Positions 25,890-33,831 of a stretch of 64,000 nt of DNA are shown here, one piece after another (position 1 is the stretch's first letter; each line of letters begins with the position of its first letter). The notes beneath the pieces were generated by a model. It was not told where the DNA came from, ran no database searches, and saw nothing but the letters and a program-made list of their open reading frames with translations. This DNA comes from JAKFWF01 sp031429105 (lineage in GTDB: Bacteria; Pseudomonadota; Alphaproteobacteria; Rhizobiales; Hyphomicrobiaceae): NCBI GenBank assembly GCA_031429105.1, contig JANOYV010000120.1, forward strand, positions 14,295-78,294, read 5' to 3'. The position numbers were made by a program, and so were the translations under genes.

Positions 25890-25919
25890 GTGCAGCGAAA
25901 GTGCAATTTTTTTGTGCAA
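25890..25919. promoter_or_regulatory. Three GTGCA repeats between divergent sigma-54 promoters (candidate activator site)
   Basis: GTGCA occurs at 25890, 25901 and 25914, spaced 11 and 13 bases apart and embedded in an A/T-rich stretch. GTGCA equals the half-site of the NtrC operator (TGGTGCA). The repeats lie about 80-100 bases upstream of the nrtA sigma-54 promoter and about 245-275 bases upstream of the urtA one, where enhancer sites would be expected. They are direct rather than inverted repeats, so NtrC binding is only a possibility. The rest of the 465-base region (25594-26058) holds no gene I can support. Confidence 0.35.
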
Positions 25920-25992
25920 CCTCCGAATGCGTCAAATTTTATGCAGATGCGCAATGTATTGAAGAACATTAAGTATTTTGATTTTTTATAGC

Positions 25993-26009
25993 TTGGCACG
26001 ATCCTTGTT
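25993..26009 (+). promoter_or_regulatory. Sigma-54 (RpoN) promoter for the nitrate operon
   Basis: TTGGCACGATCCTTGTT matches the consensus YTGGCACGRNNNTTGCW at every position except the C of TTGC, which is T. The GG (25995-25996) lies 12 bases from GT (26007-26008), the correct spacing. The predicted start is near 26020, about 39 bases before the nrtA ATG. It points away from the urtA promoter, so the two operons are arranged back to back. Confidence 0.72.
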
Positions 26010-26058
26010 AAGCTTTTGATCATCAACCGAGGTCTCGGTGACAACAAGGGATCATTAA

Positions 26059-27363
26059 ATGAAGCGCTCAACTCTGTGCCTGCTCCAGTCGCGTCGGCAA
26101 CTGCTGCGCGGTACAGCGACTGCGGCACTGTTTGCTGCAGTGAAGACGACTCTGCCGGGAGGAGCGTTCGCTCAAGGGGGTGGGCCGGAAGTTAAGGGCA
26201 CCAAACTAGGCTACATTGCTCTGACCGATGCGGCGCCACTGATCATTGCCAAAGAAAAGGGCATTTTCACAAAGTTCGGGTTGCCGGACATGGATATTGC
26301 CAAGCAGGCATCATGGGGTGCGACCCGCGATAATATGGCGTTGGGGACCAAGGCTAATGGCATCGATGGCGGTCATATACTGCGGCCGAAGGTGCATCTG
26401 TATTCGACGGGCAAAGTCATGCAGAACGGCCAGCCACTGCCGATGTACAACCTTCTGAACTTGAACGAAGACTGCCAAGGCATCTCGGTTTCGAATGAGT
26501 TCAAAGATCTTAAGATCGGGAAAGATGCCGCGCCGTTGAAGGCGGCCTTCGAAAAGAAAAAGGCGTCCGGCAAGGAAGTCAAAGTCGCGATGACCTTCCC
26601 AGGAGGTACGCACGACCTGTGGATTCGCTATTGGCTGGCCGCTGGTGGGATCGATCCCGACAAGGACGTTTCGACCATAGTCGTGCCGCCACCGCAGATG
26701 GTTGCCAACATGAAGGTGGGCACGATGGATGCCTTCTGTGTGGGTGAGCCTTGGAACGAACAGTTGGTCAACCAGGATATTGGATACACGGCGCTGACGA
26801 CCGGCGAGTTGTGGGCCAACCACCCGGAGAAAGTGCTCGGCATGCGCGCCGATTGGGTCGATGTAAATCCGAAGGCGACGCTCGCCATCATGATGGCAAC
26901 CATGGAAGCACAGCAGTGGTGCGATAAGCTTGAAAACAAGGATGAGATGGCTGAGATAATTGGTCGGCGTCAGTGGTTCAACGTACCGGTCGCCGACATT
27001 ATTGGTCGACTCAAGGGTGACATAAACTACGGTCTTGGGCGCACAGTTAAGGACCCAAAGCTTGCAATGAAGTTTTGGGGCGACAAGGGGTCGGCTTCCT
27101 ACCCTTGGAAGAGCCTCGATACGTGGTTCGTCACCGAAAATGTGCGATGGGGCAAATTCGAACCGTCGATCGACATCAAGGCACTCGTCGACAAGACCAA
27201 CCGTTCCGACCTCTGGCGTGAAGCTGCCAAGACGTTGAACATCGCCGGTTCGCCAACTGCTGACAGCCGCGGCAAAGAGACGTACTTCGACGGCAAGGTC
27301 TTTGATCCCGCTGACCCGACGGCCTACCTGAAAAGCCTCTCGATCAAGCGCGCGGCGGTATGA
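26059..27363 (+). CDS. nrtA: Nitrate ABC transporter substrate-binding protein NrtA, Tat signal
   Basis: 434-residue binding protein of the NrtA/CmpA family. The N-terminus has a twin-arginine signal (SRRQLLRGTATAALFA) ending near AFAQ, so it is probably Tat-exported. Family segments include KLGYIALTDAAPLIIAKEKGIF, ATRDNMALG, DGGHILRPK, MTFPGGTHDLWIRYWLAAGGIDP and VGEPWNEQLV. The protein lacks a lipobox, so it may be free in the periplasm. It binds nitrate (and possibly nitrite) and delivers it to NrtB. AAGGG nine bases before the ATG serves as ribosome site. First gene of the nitrate operon behind a sigma-54 promoter. Confidence 0.93.
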   Translation: MKRSTLCLLQSRRQLLRGTATAALFAAVKTTLPGGAFAQGGGPEVKGTKLGYIALTDAAPLIIAKEKGIFTKFGLPDMDIAKQASWGATRDNMALGTKANGIDGGHILRPKVHLYSTGKVMQNGQPLPMYNLLNLNEDCQGISVSNEFKDLKIGKDAAPLKAAFEKKKASGKEVKVAMTFPGGTHDLWIRYWLAAGGIDPDKDVSTIVVPPPQMVANMKVGTMDAFCVGEPWNEQLVNQDIGYTALTTGELWANHPEKVLGMRADWVDVNPKATLAIMMATMEAQQWCDKLENKDEMAEIIGRRQWFNVPVADIIGRLKGDINYGLGRTVKDPKLAMKFWGDKGSASYPWKSLDTWFVTENVRWGKFEPSIDIKALVDKTNRSDLWREAAKTLNIAGSPTADSRGKETYFDGKVFDPADPTAYLKSLSIKRAAV

Positions 27364-27444
27364 CGGCGACCTGATAGGCTCCATGCAAGGCGTTGTTGGA
27401 GTGAAGCGTTCAGTCATCCAAATCGGATTTTTGAGGACGAATAC

Positions 27445-28365
27445 ATGACAGCTACTGCCCTGAAGCCGCACTTGGTGCCGACACCTGCCGGTGCCGTGCC
27501 AATTACCGTCGCTGCTCTGCCGATTGCGACGGTGTTGGCACTGCCGGTTGCAAAGCGCAGCGCCTCGAAGCGGCTGGCAGAGATCGGCCAGTCGATCGCA
27601 GTCAACGTGCTGCCGCCGTTGATTGTAGTGCTGGTCTTGGGGCTGATCTGGCAGATCGCAACGGATCATCCAAAAGCGTCGCTCCCTTCGCCCACCAAGA
27701 TCTGGAAGGAGGCCAAGGATCTCATCATTGATCCATTTTTTGTAAATGGACCGCAGGACATCGGTTTGGGATGGCGCGTGTTGACGTCGCTGCAGCGGGT
27801 CTTCTTGGGGTTTGGCTTGGCCGCCTTTTTTGGCATTCTGTTGGGTGCTCTTGTAGGCCAGAGCCAGTGGGCGACGCGCGGACTTGATCCTGTGTTTCAA
27901 ATTCTGCGCACCGTACCGCCACTCGCCTGGTTGCCGATCTCCCTGGCGGCCTTCCGTGACAGTTACCCGTCGGCTATTTTCGTGATCTTCATCACGGCGA
28001 TCTGGCCGGTGATCATCAATACGGCAGTCGGCGTTCGCAATATTCCGCAGGACTATCGAAATGTCGCCCAAGTCCTTCGGTTGAACCCGATCGAGTTCTT
28101 TTGGAAGATCATGATCCCGTCGGCGGCCCCCTATATTTTCACCGGCCTTCGGATTGGGATCGGCTTGTCATGGCTCGCCATCGTTGCCGCTGAAATGCTG
28201 ACCGGTGGTGTCGGCATCGGATTCTTCATCTGGGATGCGTGGAACTCGTCGCGTCTGTCGGACATCGTCGTGGCCCTGATTTACATCGGTGTCGTGGGCT
28301 TTGTGCTTGATCGCCTCGTCGCAGCCGTCGGGCGGTTCGCGACCCGCGGCACAGCTGAATCTTGA
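27445..28365 (+). CDS. nrtB: Nitrate ABC transporter permease NrtB
   Basis: 306-residue inner-membrane permease of the NrtB/SsuC/TauC group with about six transmembrane helices. After a variable 45-residue cytoplasmic N-terminus comes VLPPLIVVLVLGLIWQIA, then TSLQRVFLGFGLAAFFGILLG, the LRTVPPLAWLPISLAAF segment, and the EAA-loop region DYRNVAQVLRLNPIEFFWKIMIPSAAPYIFTGLRIGIGLSW that contacts the ATPase. The ending EMLTGGVGIGFFIWDAWNSS is typical of NrtB. It lies 81 bases after nrtA and 14 bases before the ATPase gene. Confidence 0.94.
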   Translation: MTATALKPHLVPTPAGAVPITVAALPIATVLALPVAKRSASKRLAEIGQSIAVNVLPPLIVVLVLGLIWQIATDHPKASLPSPTKIWKEAKDLIIDPFFVNGPQDIGLGWRVLTSLQRVFLGFGLAAFFGILLGALVGQSQWATRGLDPVFQILRTVPPLAWLPISLAAFRDSYPSAIFVIFITAIWPVIINTAVGVRNIPQDYRNVAQVLRLNPIEFFWKIMIPSAAPYIFTGLRIGIGLSWLAIVAAEMLTGGVGIGFFIWDAWNSSRLSDIVVALIYIGVVGFVLDRLVAAVGRFATRGTAES

Positions 28366-28379
28366 AGGAGGCCAATATC

Positions 28380-29183
28380 ATGGCTGGCTATCTGACAATC
28401 CAGGATCTCGGCATCACCTTCAATCGCGGTGGCGTCGCAAGCGAGGTGCTGCGCGGCGTCAATCTCGAAATTGAGAAAGGCGAATACATCTCGATTATCG
28501 GCCACTCCGGCTGCGGCAAGTCGACGTTGCTGAATATTATCGCAGGCCTCCTGCGCGCGTCGACTGGCACGGTATTGCTCGAGAAGCAGCATGTGACTGA
28601 GCCGGGTCCGGAGCGTGCAGTGGTATTCCAGAACCACTCACTACTGCCGTGGCTCACGGTTTATGAGAACGTGGCGCTGGCGGTGGATAAAGTGTTTGGG
28701 GCGAAGAAGTCCAAAGTCGAGCGCCGTGATTGGATCATGCACAATCTCGCCTTGGTCAATATGGTGCATGCAAAGGACAAGCGACCGACCGAGATTTCCG
28801 GCGGCATGAAACAGCGTGTTGGCATCGCACGCGGACTTTCGATGGAGCCGAAAATCCTGCTGCTGGACGAGCCGTTCGGCGCCCTCGATGCGCTGACGCG
28901 TGCCCATCTCCAAGACACCGTAATGGAGATCCATAGCCGGCTAGGCAATACCATGATCATGATCACGCATGATGTGGACGAAGCCGTGCTTCTGTCAGAT
29001 CGCATTGTGATGATGACGAATGGACCATCGGCGACCATTGGGGAGGTGTTGACGGTGAACCTTGCGCGGCCACGCCGCAGATTGGATCTGGTCGCTGATG
29101 CAACGTACACGCGGGCACGCGCTGGCGTGCTCGAATTCCTGTATGCGCGGCACAAGGCGCCAGCACTTCTGGCCGCAGAGTGA
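28380..29183 (+). CDS. nrtD: Nitrate ABC transporter ATP-binding protein
   Basis: 267-residue ABC ATPase. Walker A is GHSGCGKSTL (41-50), the Q-loop is VVFQNHSLLPWLTVYENV, the signature is ISGGMKQRVGIARGL, Walker B is LLLDEPFGALDALTR, and the switch histidine lies in MITHDVDEAVLL. The wording PSATIGEVLTVNLARPRRR near the end is typical of nitrate/sulfonate ATPases. It is a single-domain NrtD type without the binding-protein fusion of NrtC, so it probably works as a homodimer. ATG 28380 has AAGGAGG eight bases upstream and was preferred over a frame start six codons earlier. Confidence 0.93.
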   Translation: MAGYLTIQDLGITFNRGGVASEVLRGVNLEIEKGEYISIIGHSGCGKSTLLNIIAGLLRASTGTVLLEKQHVTEPGPERAVVFQNHSLLPWLTVYENVALAVDKVFGAKKSKVERRDWIMHNLALVNMVHAKDKRPTEISGGMKQRVGIARGLSMEPKILLLDEPFGALDALTRAHLQDTVMEIHSRLGNTMIMITHDVDEAVLLSDRIVMMTNGPSATIGEVLTVNLARPRRRLDLVADATYTRARAGVLEFLYARHKAPALLAAE

Positions 29184-29188
29184 CGACA

Positions 29189-30397
29189 ATGACCCGACAA
29201 CGCATCGTCGTCATCGGCAACGGTATGGCAAGCCTTCGCTTTGTCGAGGAGATCGTCAAGCGGGGGGCTGGGCGCTTCATGATTACCGTGCTTGGAGCAG
29301 AGGTGGAACCGGCTTACAATCGTGTTTTGTTGTCACCATTGCTGGCCGGAGAAATTGGCCACGCAGACGTCGCGATGAAGCCCCGCAGCTGGTATGGTCA
29401 AAATAACATCAACCTCATGACCGGTACGCGGGTGATTGGAATCGATGCCGTGGCGCGGCGGGTGCAGTTGCCCGGTGGGCATTCGTTGCCGTTCGATCAC
29501 CTTGTTCTGGCAACGGGATCGCAACCGTTCAGGCTTCTATTGCCAGGTGCTGATCTTGATGGTGTCATCGCGTTTCGGACTTTGACAGATATCGAGCGTA
29601 TGCGCAGTGCAACCGGGCGCAGCCGACCAGCGGTCGTCATTGGTGGTGGGCTACTTGGTATTGAGGCTGCATATGGGCTCGCCCGCGCCGGTGTCGCCGT
29701 CACGTTGGTGCACATTATGGACCGCCTTATGGAGCGGCAACTGGATAGAAATGCTGCTGACCGTTTGAAGCTTGCACTTGAGGCCAAGGGCATCAGCGTG
29801 AGGCTGGGTGCGAAAACCGAGGCAATTATGGGCGAGCGCTGGGTTGAAGGCGTCCGATTGTCCGATGGCAGCGTTATCCCATGCCGCGCGGTGATTATGG
29901 CTGCTGGCATTGTGCCTGATGTGGCGTTGGCCAAACTGGCCGGGCTCGATGTTGATCGTGGCGTCAAGGTCAATGACCAAATGCAAACTTCGGCACTGGG
30001 CATCTACGCCATCGGCGAGTGTGCCGCACATCGCGGGACCGTCTACGGCATCGTCGAACCAGCCTACGAGCAGGCGCGCGTGCTGGCCGACGTACTTAGC
30101 GGAACAGCGTCGCAGTACGCAGGCTCGGTACTGGCCACGAACCTCAAGGTATCTGGCGTGCCTGTCTACTCGGTTGGCGACTTTGAGGGCGAGGGCGCTG
30201 AAACCATAGTGCTCACGGACGACACTTCGGGCGTCTATCGTAAGCTCGTCGTGCAGGATGGAGTTCTTGTCGGTGCGGTCCTATTCGGCGATACCTCGGA
30301 TGCTCTGTGGTACCGTGATCTCGTAGCGTCGAAAACATCCATTGAATCGATCCGCAGTCAGTTGCCGTTCGGTCGCGTCTACGCTGAGGCTGCGTAA
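29189..30397 (+). CDS. FAD-dependent NAD(P)H oxidoreductase, NirB/NasB N-terminal type
   Basis: 402-residue pyridine nucleotide-disulphide reductase-like protein equal to the FAD half of NirB/NasB nitrite reductases. An N-terminal FAD fold (IVVIGNGMASLRFVEEI), PAYNRVLLSPLLAGE and the LVLATGSQPF segment are followed by the NAD fold VVIGGGLLGIEAAYGLARAG and the second FAD motif LGIYAIGECAAHRG. It stops after the C-terminal cap; the [2Fe-2S] and siroheme parts of full NirB are absent. It probably passes electrons from NAD(P)H to a partner in nitrate or nitrite reduction. ATG 29189 was chosen; a GTG at 29180 overlapping the ATPase stop is the alternative. Confidence 0.85.
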   Translation: MTRQRIVVIGNGMASLRFVEEIVKRGAGRFMITVLGAEVEPAYNRVLLSPLLAGEIGHADVAMKPRSWYGQNNINLMTGTRVIGIDAVARRVQLPGGHSLPFDHLVLATGSQPFRLLLPGADLDGVIAFRTLTDIERMRSATGRSRPAVVIGGGLLGIEAAYGLARAGVAVTLVHIMDRLMERQLDRNAADRLKLALEAKGISVRLGAKTEAIMGERWVEGVRLSDGSVIPCRAVIMAAGIVPDVALAKLAGLDVDRGVKVNDQMQTSALGIYAIGECAAHRGTVYGIVEPAYEQARVLADVLSGTASQYAGSVLATNLKVSGVPVYSVGDFEGEGAETIVLTDDTSGVYRKLVVQDGVLVGAVLFGDTSDALWYRDLVASKTSIESIRSQLPFGRVYAEAA

Positions 30398-30400
30398 GCC

Positions 30401-32188
30401 ATGAGCGGGCAAGATTTCAGTGACGACCAGCGACGCTATCTGGAAGGATTTGTTTCCGGAGCGCAAGCCGCGCGGGTTGCGATCGGGCTTAAGCCGCTCG
30501 GTGGCGGAGGGCAGGGCGGTCCTTCCGCCCCCATAGGGCCCGATGCACCACATCTGGCTGCAATGGCACGCACCGAAGCTACAGGCGGCAAACTCGTCAA
30601 CGAGGAAAAGGCAAAGCGCGACGATCATCCGTTCGACGCCTACGCGCGGCTGAAAGCCGAGAGCGAGAAGGGGCTATTCCCCAAGGGCGTCGATAACTTT
30701 CGTTGGCGGTTCCATGGCCTCTACTACGTCGCCCCGACCCAAGATTCCTATATGTGCCGCCTGCGCATCCCAAACGGCATTATCAATGACCGGCAGTTCG
30801 AGGGCGTTGCCGATCTGGCTGAGCAGTACGGTGGCGGCTACACGCACGTCACCACGCGCGCCAACTTGCAGATCCGCGAGATCGCAGCCCGAAACGGTGT
30901 GCTACTGATTGAAGGACTGGCAGATCTTGGACTGACACCTAAAGGATCGGGTGCCGATAACATTCGCAATGTGACTGGCTCGCCGACCGCCGGCATCGAT
31001 CCGCAAGAGCTGCTGGATACCCGGCCTCATGCGCGCCAGTGGCATCATCACATCCTGAATGATCGCTCGCTGTTTGGCTTGCCGCGCAAGTTCAATGTCG
31101 CTTTCGACGGCGGCGGGCAATCACCGGTGCTGGAAGACACCAACGATATTGCATTTACCGCCGTGACGGTTGGTGCCGACGCAGGCGTCGAAGCCGGTGT
31201 CTGGTACCGACTGGGATTGGGTGGCATCACTGGTCATCGGGACTTTGCCCGTCCGACCGGCGTCTATGTTCGACCAGTGGATGCCACGCGCGTCGCCGAT
31301 GCCATCGTGCGTGTGTACATTGAGAATGGTGATCGGACGGACCGCAAAAAGGCGCGATTGAAGTACGTGCTGGATGCCTGGGGCTTCGAGAAGTTCCTCG
31401 CTGCCGTCGAAACGAAGCTCGGCAGTGCGCTTGTACGGTTGGATGACGCCAAGGTCAACGCGCCCAACCGCCAAGATCGCAAAGCTCACGTCGGTGTGCA
31501 CCCCCAGAAGCAAAAGGATTTGTGCTGGGTTGGCGTTGTCTTACCGGTCGGTCGATTGTCCGTTGAGCAGATGCGCGGGCTTGCCAAAATTTCGCGGGAA
31601 TTCGGAGATGGTGATATCCGCTTAACGGTTTGGCAAAATCTTTTGTTGTCGGGCGTTCCGGTAGCCAAAGTGGGCGCGGTGGAGAAGCGCCTGCTGGCAC
31701 TTGAACTGACGTCGAAAGCGACAAGCATCCGCGCTGGGCTCGTCGCGTGCACCGGAAATACAGGTTGCAAATTCGCCGCTTCCAACACCAAGGGCACGGC
31801 CATTGCGATCGCCGACTGGGTCGAGCCGCGCGTCGCGTTGGATAGCCCGATCAATATTCATCTCACCGGCTGCCATCATTCGTGCGCGCAGCATTACATT
31901 GGCGACATCGGCATGATTGCCTGTCGCGTTCCCATTGCGCCTGAGAGCGACGATACGGTTGAGGGCTTCCATGTTTTGGTCGGCGGTGGTTTCGGACCTG
32001 ATGTTGGTATCGCACGTGAACTCTATCGCGATGTCAAAACCGAAGATTGCCCGAAGCTCGTCGAACGCATGTTGAAGGTCTACCTCGCAGAGCGCGCGAG
32101 CAATGTTGAGACGTTCCAGGCGTTCACACGCCGGTTCGAAGTGCCCGCGTTGACGGCATTGTTCAATGCCGCAGGAGACGCGGCATGA
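30401..32188 (+). CDS. nirA: Ferredoxin-type assimilatory nitrite reductase NirA
   Basis: 595-residue siroheme/[4Fe-4S] enzyme that reduces nitrite to ammonium by six electrons in the cytoplasm. Two nitrite/sulfite reductase half-repeats are present (RLRIPNGIINDRQFEGVADLAE and GVVLPVGRLSVEQMRGLAKIS). The Fe-S/siroheme cysteines are C450-x5-C456 (CTGNTGC) and C491-x3-C495 (CHHSC). Arg/Lys-rich substrate segments TTRANLQIREI and VWQNLLLS fit the family. The N-terminus has an additional about 80 residues with QRRYLEGFVSGAQ, matched by a similar motif in the next protein. Overlaps the next gene by ATGA. The siroheme enzyme CysG is encoded further down the same operon. Confidence 0.93.
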   Translation: MSGQDFSDDQRRYLEGFVSGAQAARVAIGLKPLGGGGQGGPSAPIGPDAPHLAAMARTEATGGKLVNEEKAKRDDHPFDAYARLKAESEKGLFPKGVDNFRWRFHGLYYVAPTQDSYMCRLRIPNGIINDRQFEGVADLAEQYGGGYTHVTTRANLQIREIAARNGVLLIEGLADLGLTPKGSGADNIRNVTGSPTAGIDPQELLDTRPHARQWHHHILNDRSLFGLPRKFNVAFDGGGQSPVLEDTNDIAFTAVTVGADAGVEAGVWYRLGLGGITGHRDFARPTGVYVRPVDATRVADAIVRVYIENGDRTDRKKARLKYVLDAWGFEKFLAAVETKLGSALVRLDDAKVNAPNRQDRKAHVGVHPQKQKDLCWVGVVLPVGRLSVEQMRGLAKISREFGDGDIRLTVWQNLLLSGVPVAKVGAVEKRLLALELTSKATSIRAGLVACTGNTGCKFAASNTKGTAIAIADWVEPRVALDSPINIHLTGCHHSCAQHYIGDIGMIACRVPIAPESDDTVEGFHVLVGGGFGPDVGIARELYRDVKTEDCPKLVERMLKVYLAERASNVETFQAFTRRFEVPALTALFNAAGDAA

Positions 32189-33831
32189 GCATTCAGGAAC
32201 GTGTCGTTACAGCCGTGCCGGTGATCCCTGAGTCAGCACCCTTCACGCACGAGCAGCGGGCTTGGCTGAATGGCTTCTTTGCGGGCGTCCTATCGCTTGA
32301 TGCGCCAGCCGGTGTCACATCGCTCTCCGGAGCCTTGCCGCCTCAAGCGAGCCTCGCGCTGTCTGCCGACGGCGACGATGGGCAGGACCCGTGGCACGAC
32401 GCTTCGATGCTCATCGACGAGCGCATGAAGCTTGCCGATGGCCGCCCGCAACGACGCAAGCTTTATGCCGCCATGGCCCAACAGGACTGTGGCCAATGCG
32501 GTTACTTATGCGAAAGCTACGCGGATGTTTTAGCGCGGGGCGAAGAGAAGCGGACAAACTTATGCGTTCCAGGCGGCAAGGAAACGAGCCGCATGCTGAA
32601 GCAACTGTTGGAGGCAGGCCCCGCAGCACCTGCGGACGCGACAGCAACGCCGGTCGCGGCCGACATAAAACCAGATGCCAAAACTGGTGCCAAGGCCGGG
32701 GTTCAAATCGGCTACGCGCGCGAAGCGCCGGTCGACGCCCTATTCAAGTCCGCAAAACGAATTTCGGGCAAAACATCAGAGAAAGACACGCGCCATATCG
32801 TCTTCGATATTTCGAAGAGTGGCATCGACTACGTGCCCGGCGACAGTTTTGGCATATTACCGGTCAATGAACCCGCGCTCGTTGACGCGATTCTTGCCGC
32901 CATGCGGGCCCCGCCCGATTTCCCGGTCCAGGGCACCAACGGTTCAATGCCGTTTCGGCAAGCCTTGATCGAAGACTACGCGCTGGGTGCAGCGCCCGAC
33001 ATGCTGTTCGAACTGATCAGTTATATGGTTGGTGGTGAGCGTCGGCAGAAGGCGAAATTACTTGCCAAGGGTGGCGACCCTGACGGCGATGCAGCGACAC
33101 TCGATGTGTTGGCAGCACTGGAAAAATTTGGACCCCTGCACCCCGATCCGGAAGCGTTTCTCGAATGCTTGGAGCCGCTGCAGCCTCGTCTTTATTCGAT
33201 TTCTTCGTCACCGCGCGCAACCCCCGGCGAACTTCATCTGACGGTCGATGCCGTGCGCTATCAAATCGGTCAGCGGCAGCGGTTGGGTGTAGGATCGACA
33301 TTTCTAGCCGATCGGATGAAGACTGGATCGAAGCTCAAGGTCTATTTGCAAAAGGCACACGGGTTTGGCTTGCCGGCTGATCCTAAGACTCCGATTATCA
33401 TGGTTGGGCCAGGCACTGGCATTGCGCCGTTCCGCTCGTTCCTGTGGCATCGGGCGGCGACCAAGGCGCCAGGTGACGCGTGGCTGTTTTACGGTCACCA
33501 GCGCGAGCAGAGCGAATTCTTCTATCGGGATGAGCTGGAAGGGTTCCTGAAAACGGGCACCTTGACGCGTCTTTCAACGGCATGGTCACGCGATGGTGCT
33601 AACAAGGTCTATGTGCAAGATCGCATGCGCGAAGCGGGTGCTGACTTGTGGTCTTGGCTTAAGCGCGGCGCTCATTTTTATGTTTGCGGCGACGCCAAGC
33701 GCATGGCCAAGGACGTCGAGGCGGCCATCGTCGCTGTCGCCCACGAACACGGCTTGATGAGTGAGGTAGGCGCGCGCGACTTCCTCGCTGAAATGAAATC
33801 AGCCAAGCGTTACGCGGCGGACGTTTATTGA
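32185..33831 (+). CDS. CysJ-like NADPH:FAD reductase with N-terminal Fe-S motif, likely NirA electron partner
   Basis: 548-residue flavoprotein of the sulfite reductase alpha (CysJ)/ferredoxin-NADP reductase group. It lacks the flavodoxin (FMN) domain. Instead, residues 102-127 form a C-x2-C-x3-C-x17-C motif (CGQCGYLC, then NLCVPGG), which matches the Fe-S domain seen in RnfB-type proteins. Next come FAD-binding RLYSISSSPRATPGELHLTV and GVGSTFLADRM, then the NADP part MVGPGTGIAPFRSFLWHR and DAWLFYGHQ, ending KRYAADVY with the aromatic terminus usual in the family. The N-terminus has EQRAWLNGFFAG, similar to NirA. Placed between nirA and nasA, it probably supplies electrons for nitrite and/or nitrate reduction. 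Partner is inferred. Confidence 0.85.
   Translation: MSIQERVVTAVPVIPESAPFTHEQRAWLNGFFAGVLSLDAPAGVTSLSGALPPQASLALSADGDDGQDPWHDASMLIDERMKLADGRPQRRKLYAAMAQQDCGQCGYLCESYADVLARGEEKRTNLCVPGGKETSRMLKQLLEAGPAAPADATATPVAADIKPDAKTGAKAGVQIGYAREAPVDALFKSAKRISGKTSEKDTRHIVFDISKSGIDYVPGDSFGILPVNEPALVDAILAAMRAPPDFPVQGTNGSMPFRQALIEDYALGAAPDMLFELISYMVGGERRQKAKLLAKGGDPDGDAATLDVLAALEKFGPLHPDPEAFLECLEPLQPRLYSISSSPRATPGELHLTVDAVRYQIGQRQRLGVGSTFLADRMKTGSKLKVYLQKAHGFGLPADPKTPIIMVGPGTGIAPFRSFLWHRAATKAPGDAWLFYGHQREQSEFFYRDELEGFLKTGTLTRLSTAWSRDGANKVYVQDRMREAGADLWSWLKRGAHFYVCGDAKRMAKDVEAAIVAVAHEHGLMSEVGARDFLAEMKSAKRYAADVY

Noticed and set aside
26311..28071. Very long open frame on the minus strand (586 codons) across nrtA and nrtB
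   Set aside because: It runs antisense over two well-supported genes and the gap between them, has no domain resemblance, and has a His/Arg-rich composition typical of shadow frames in GC-rich coding DNA.
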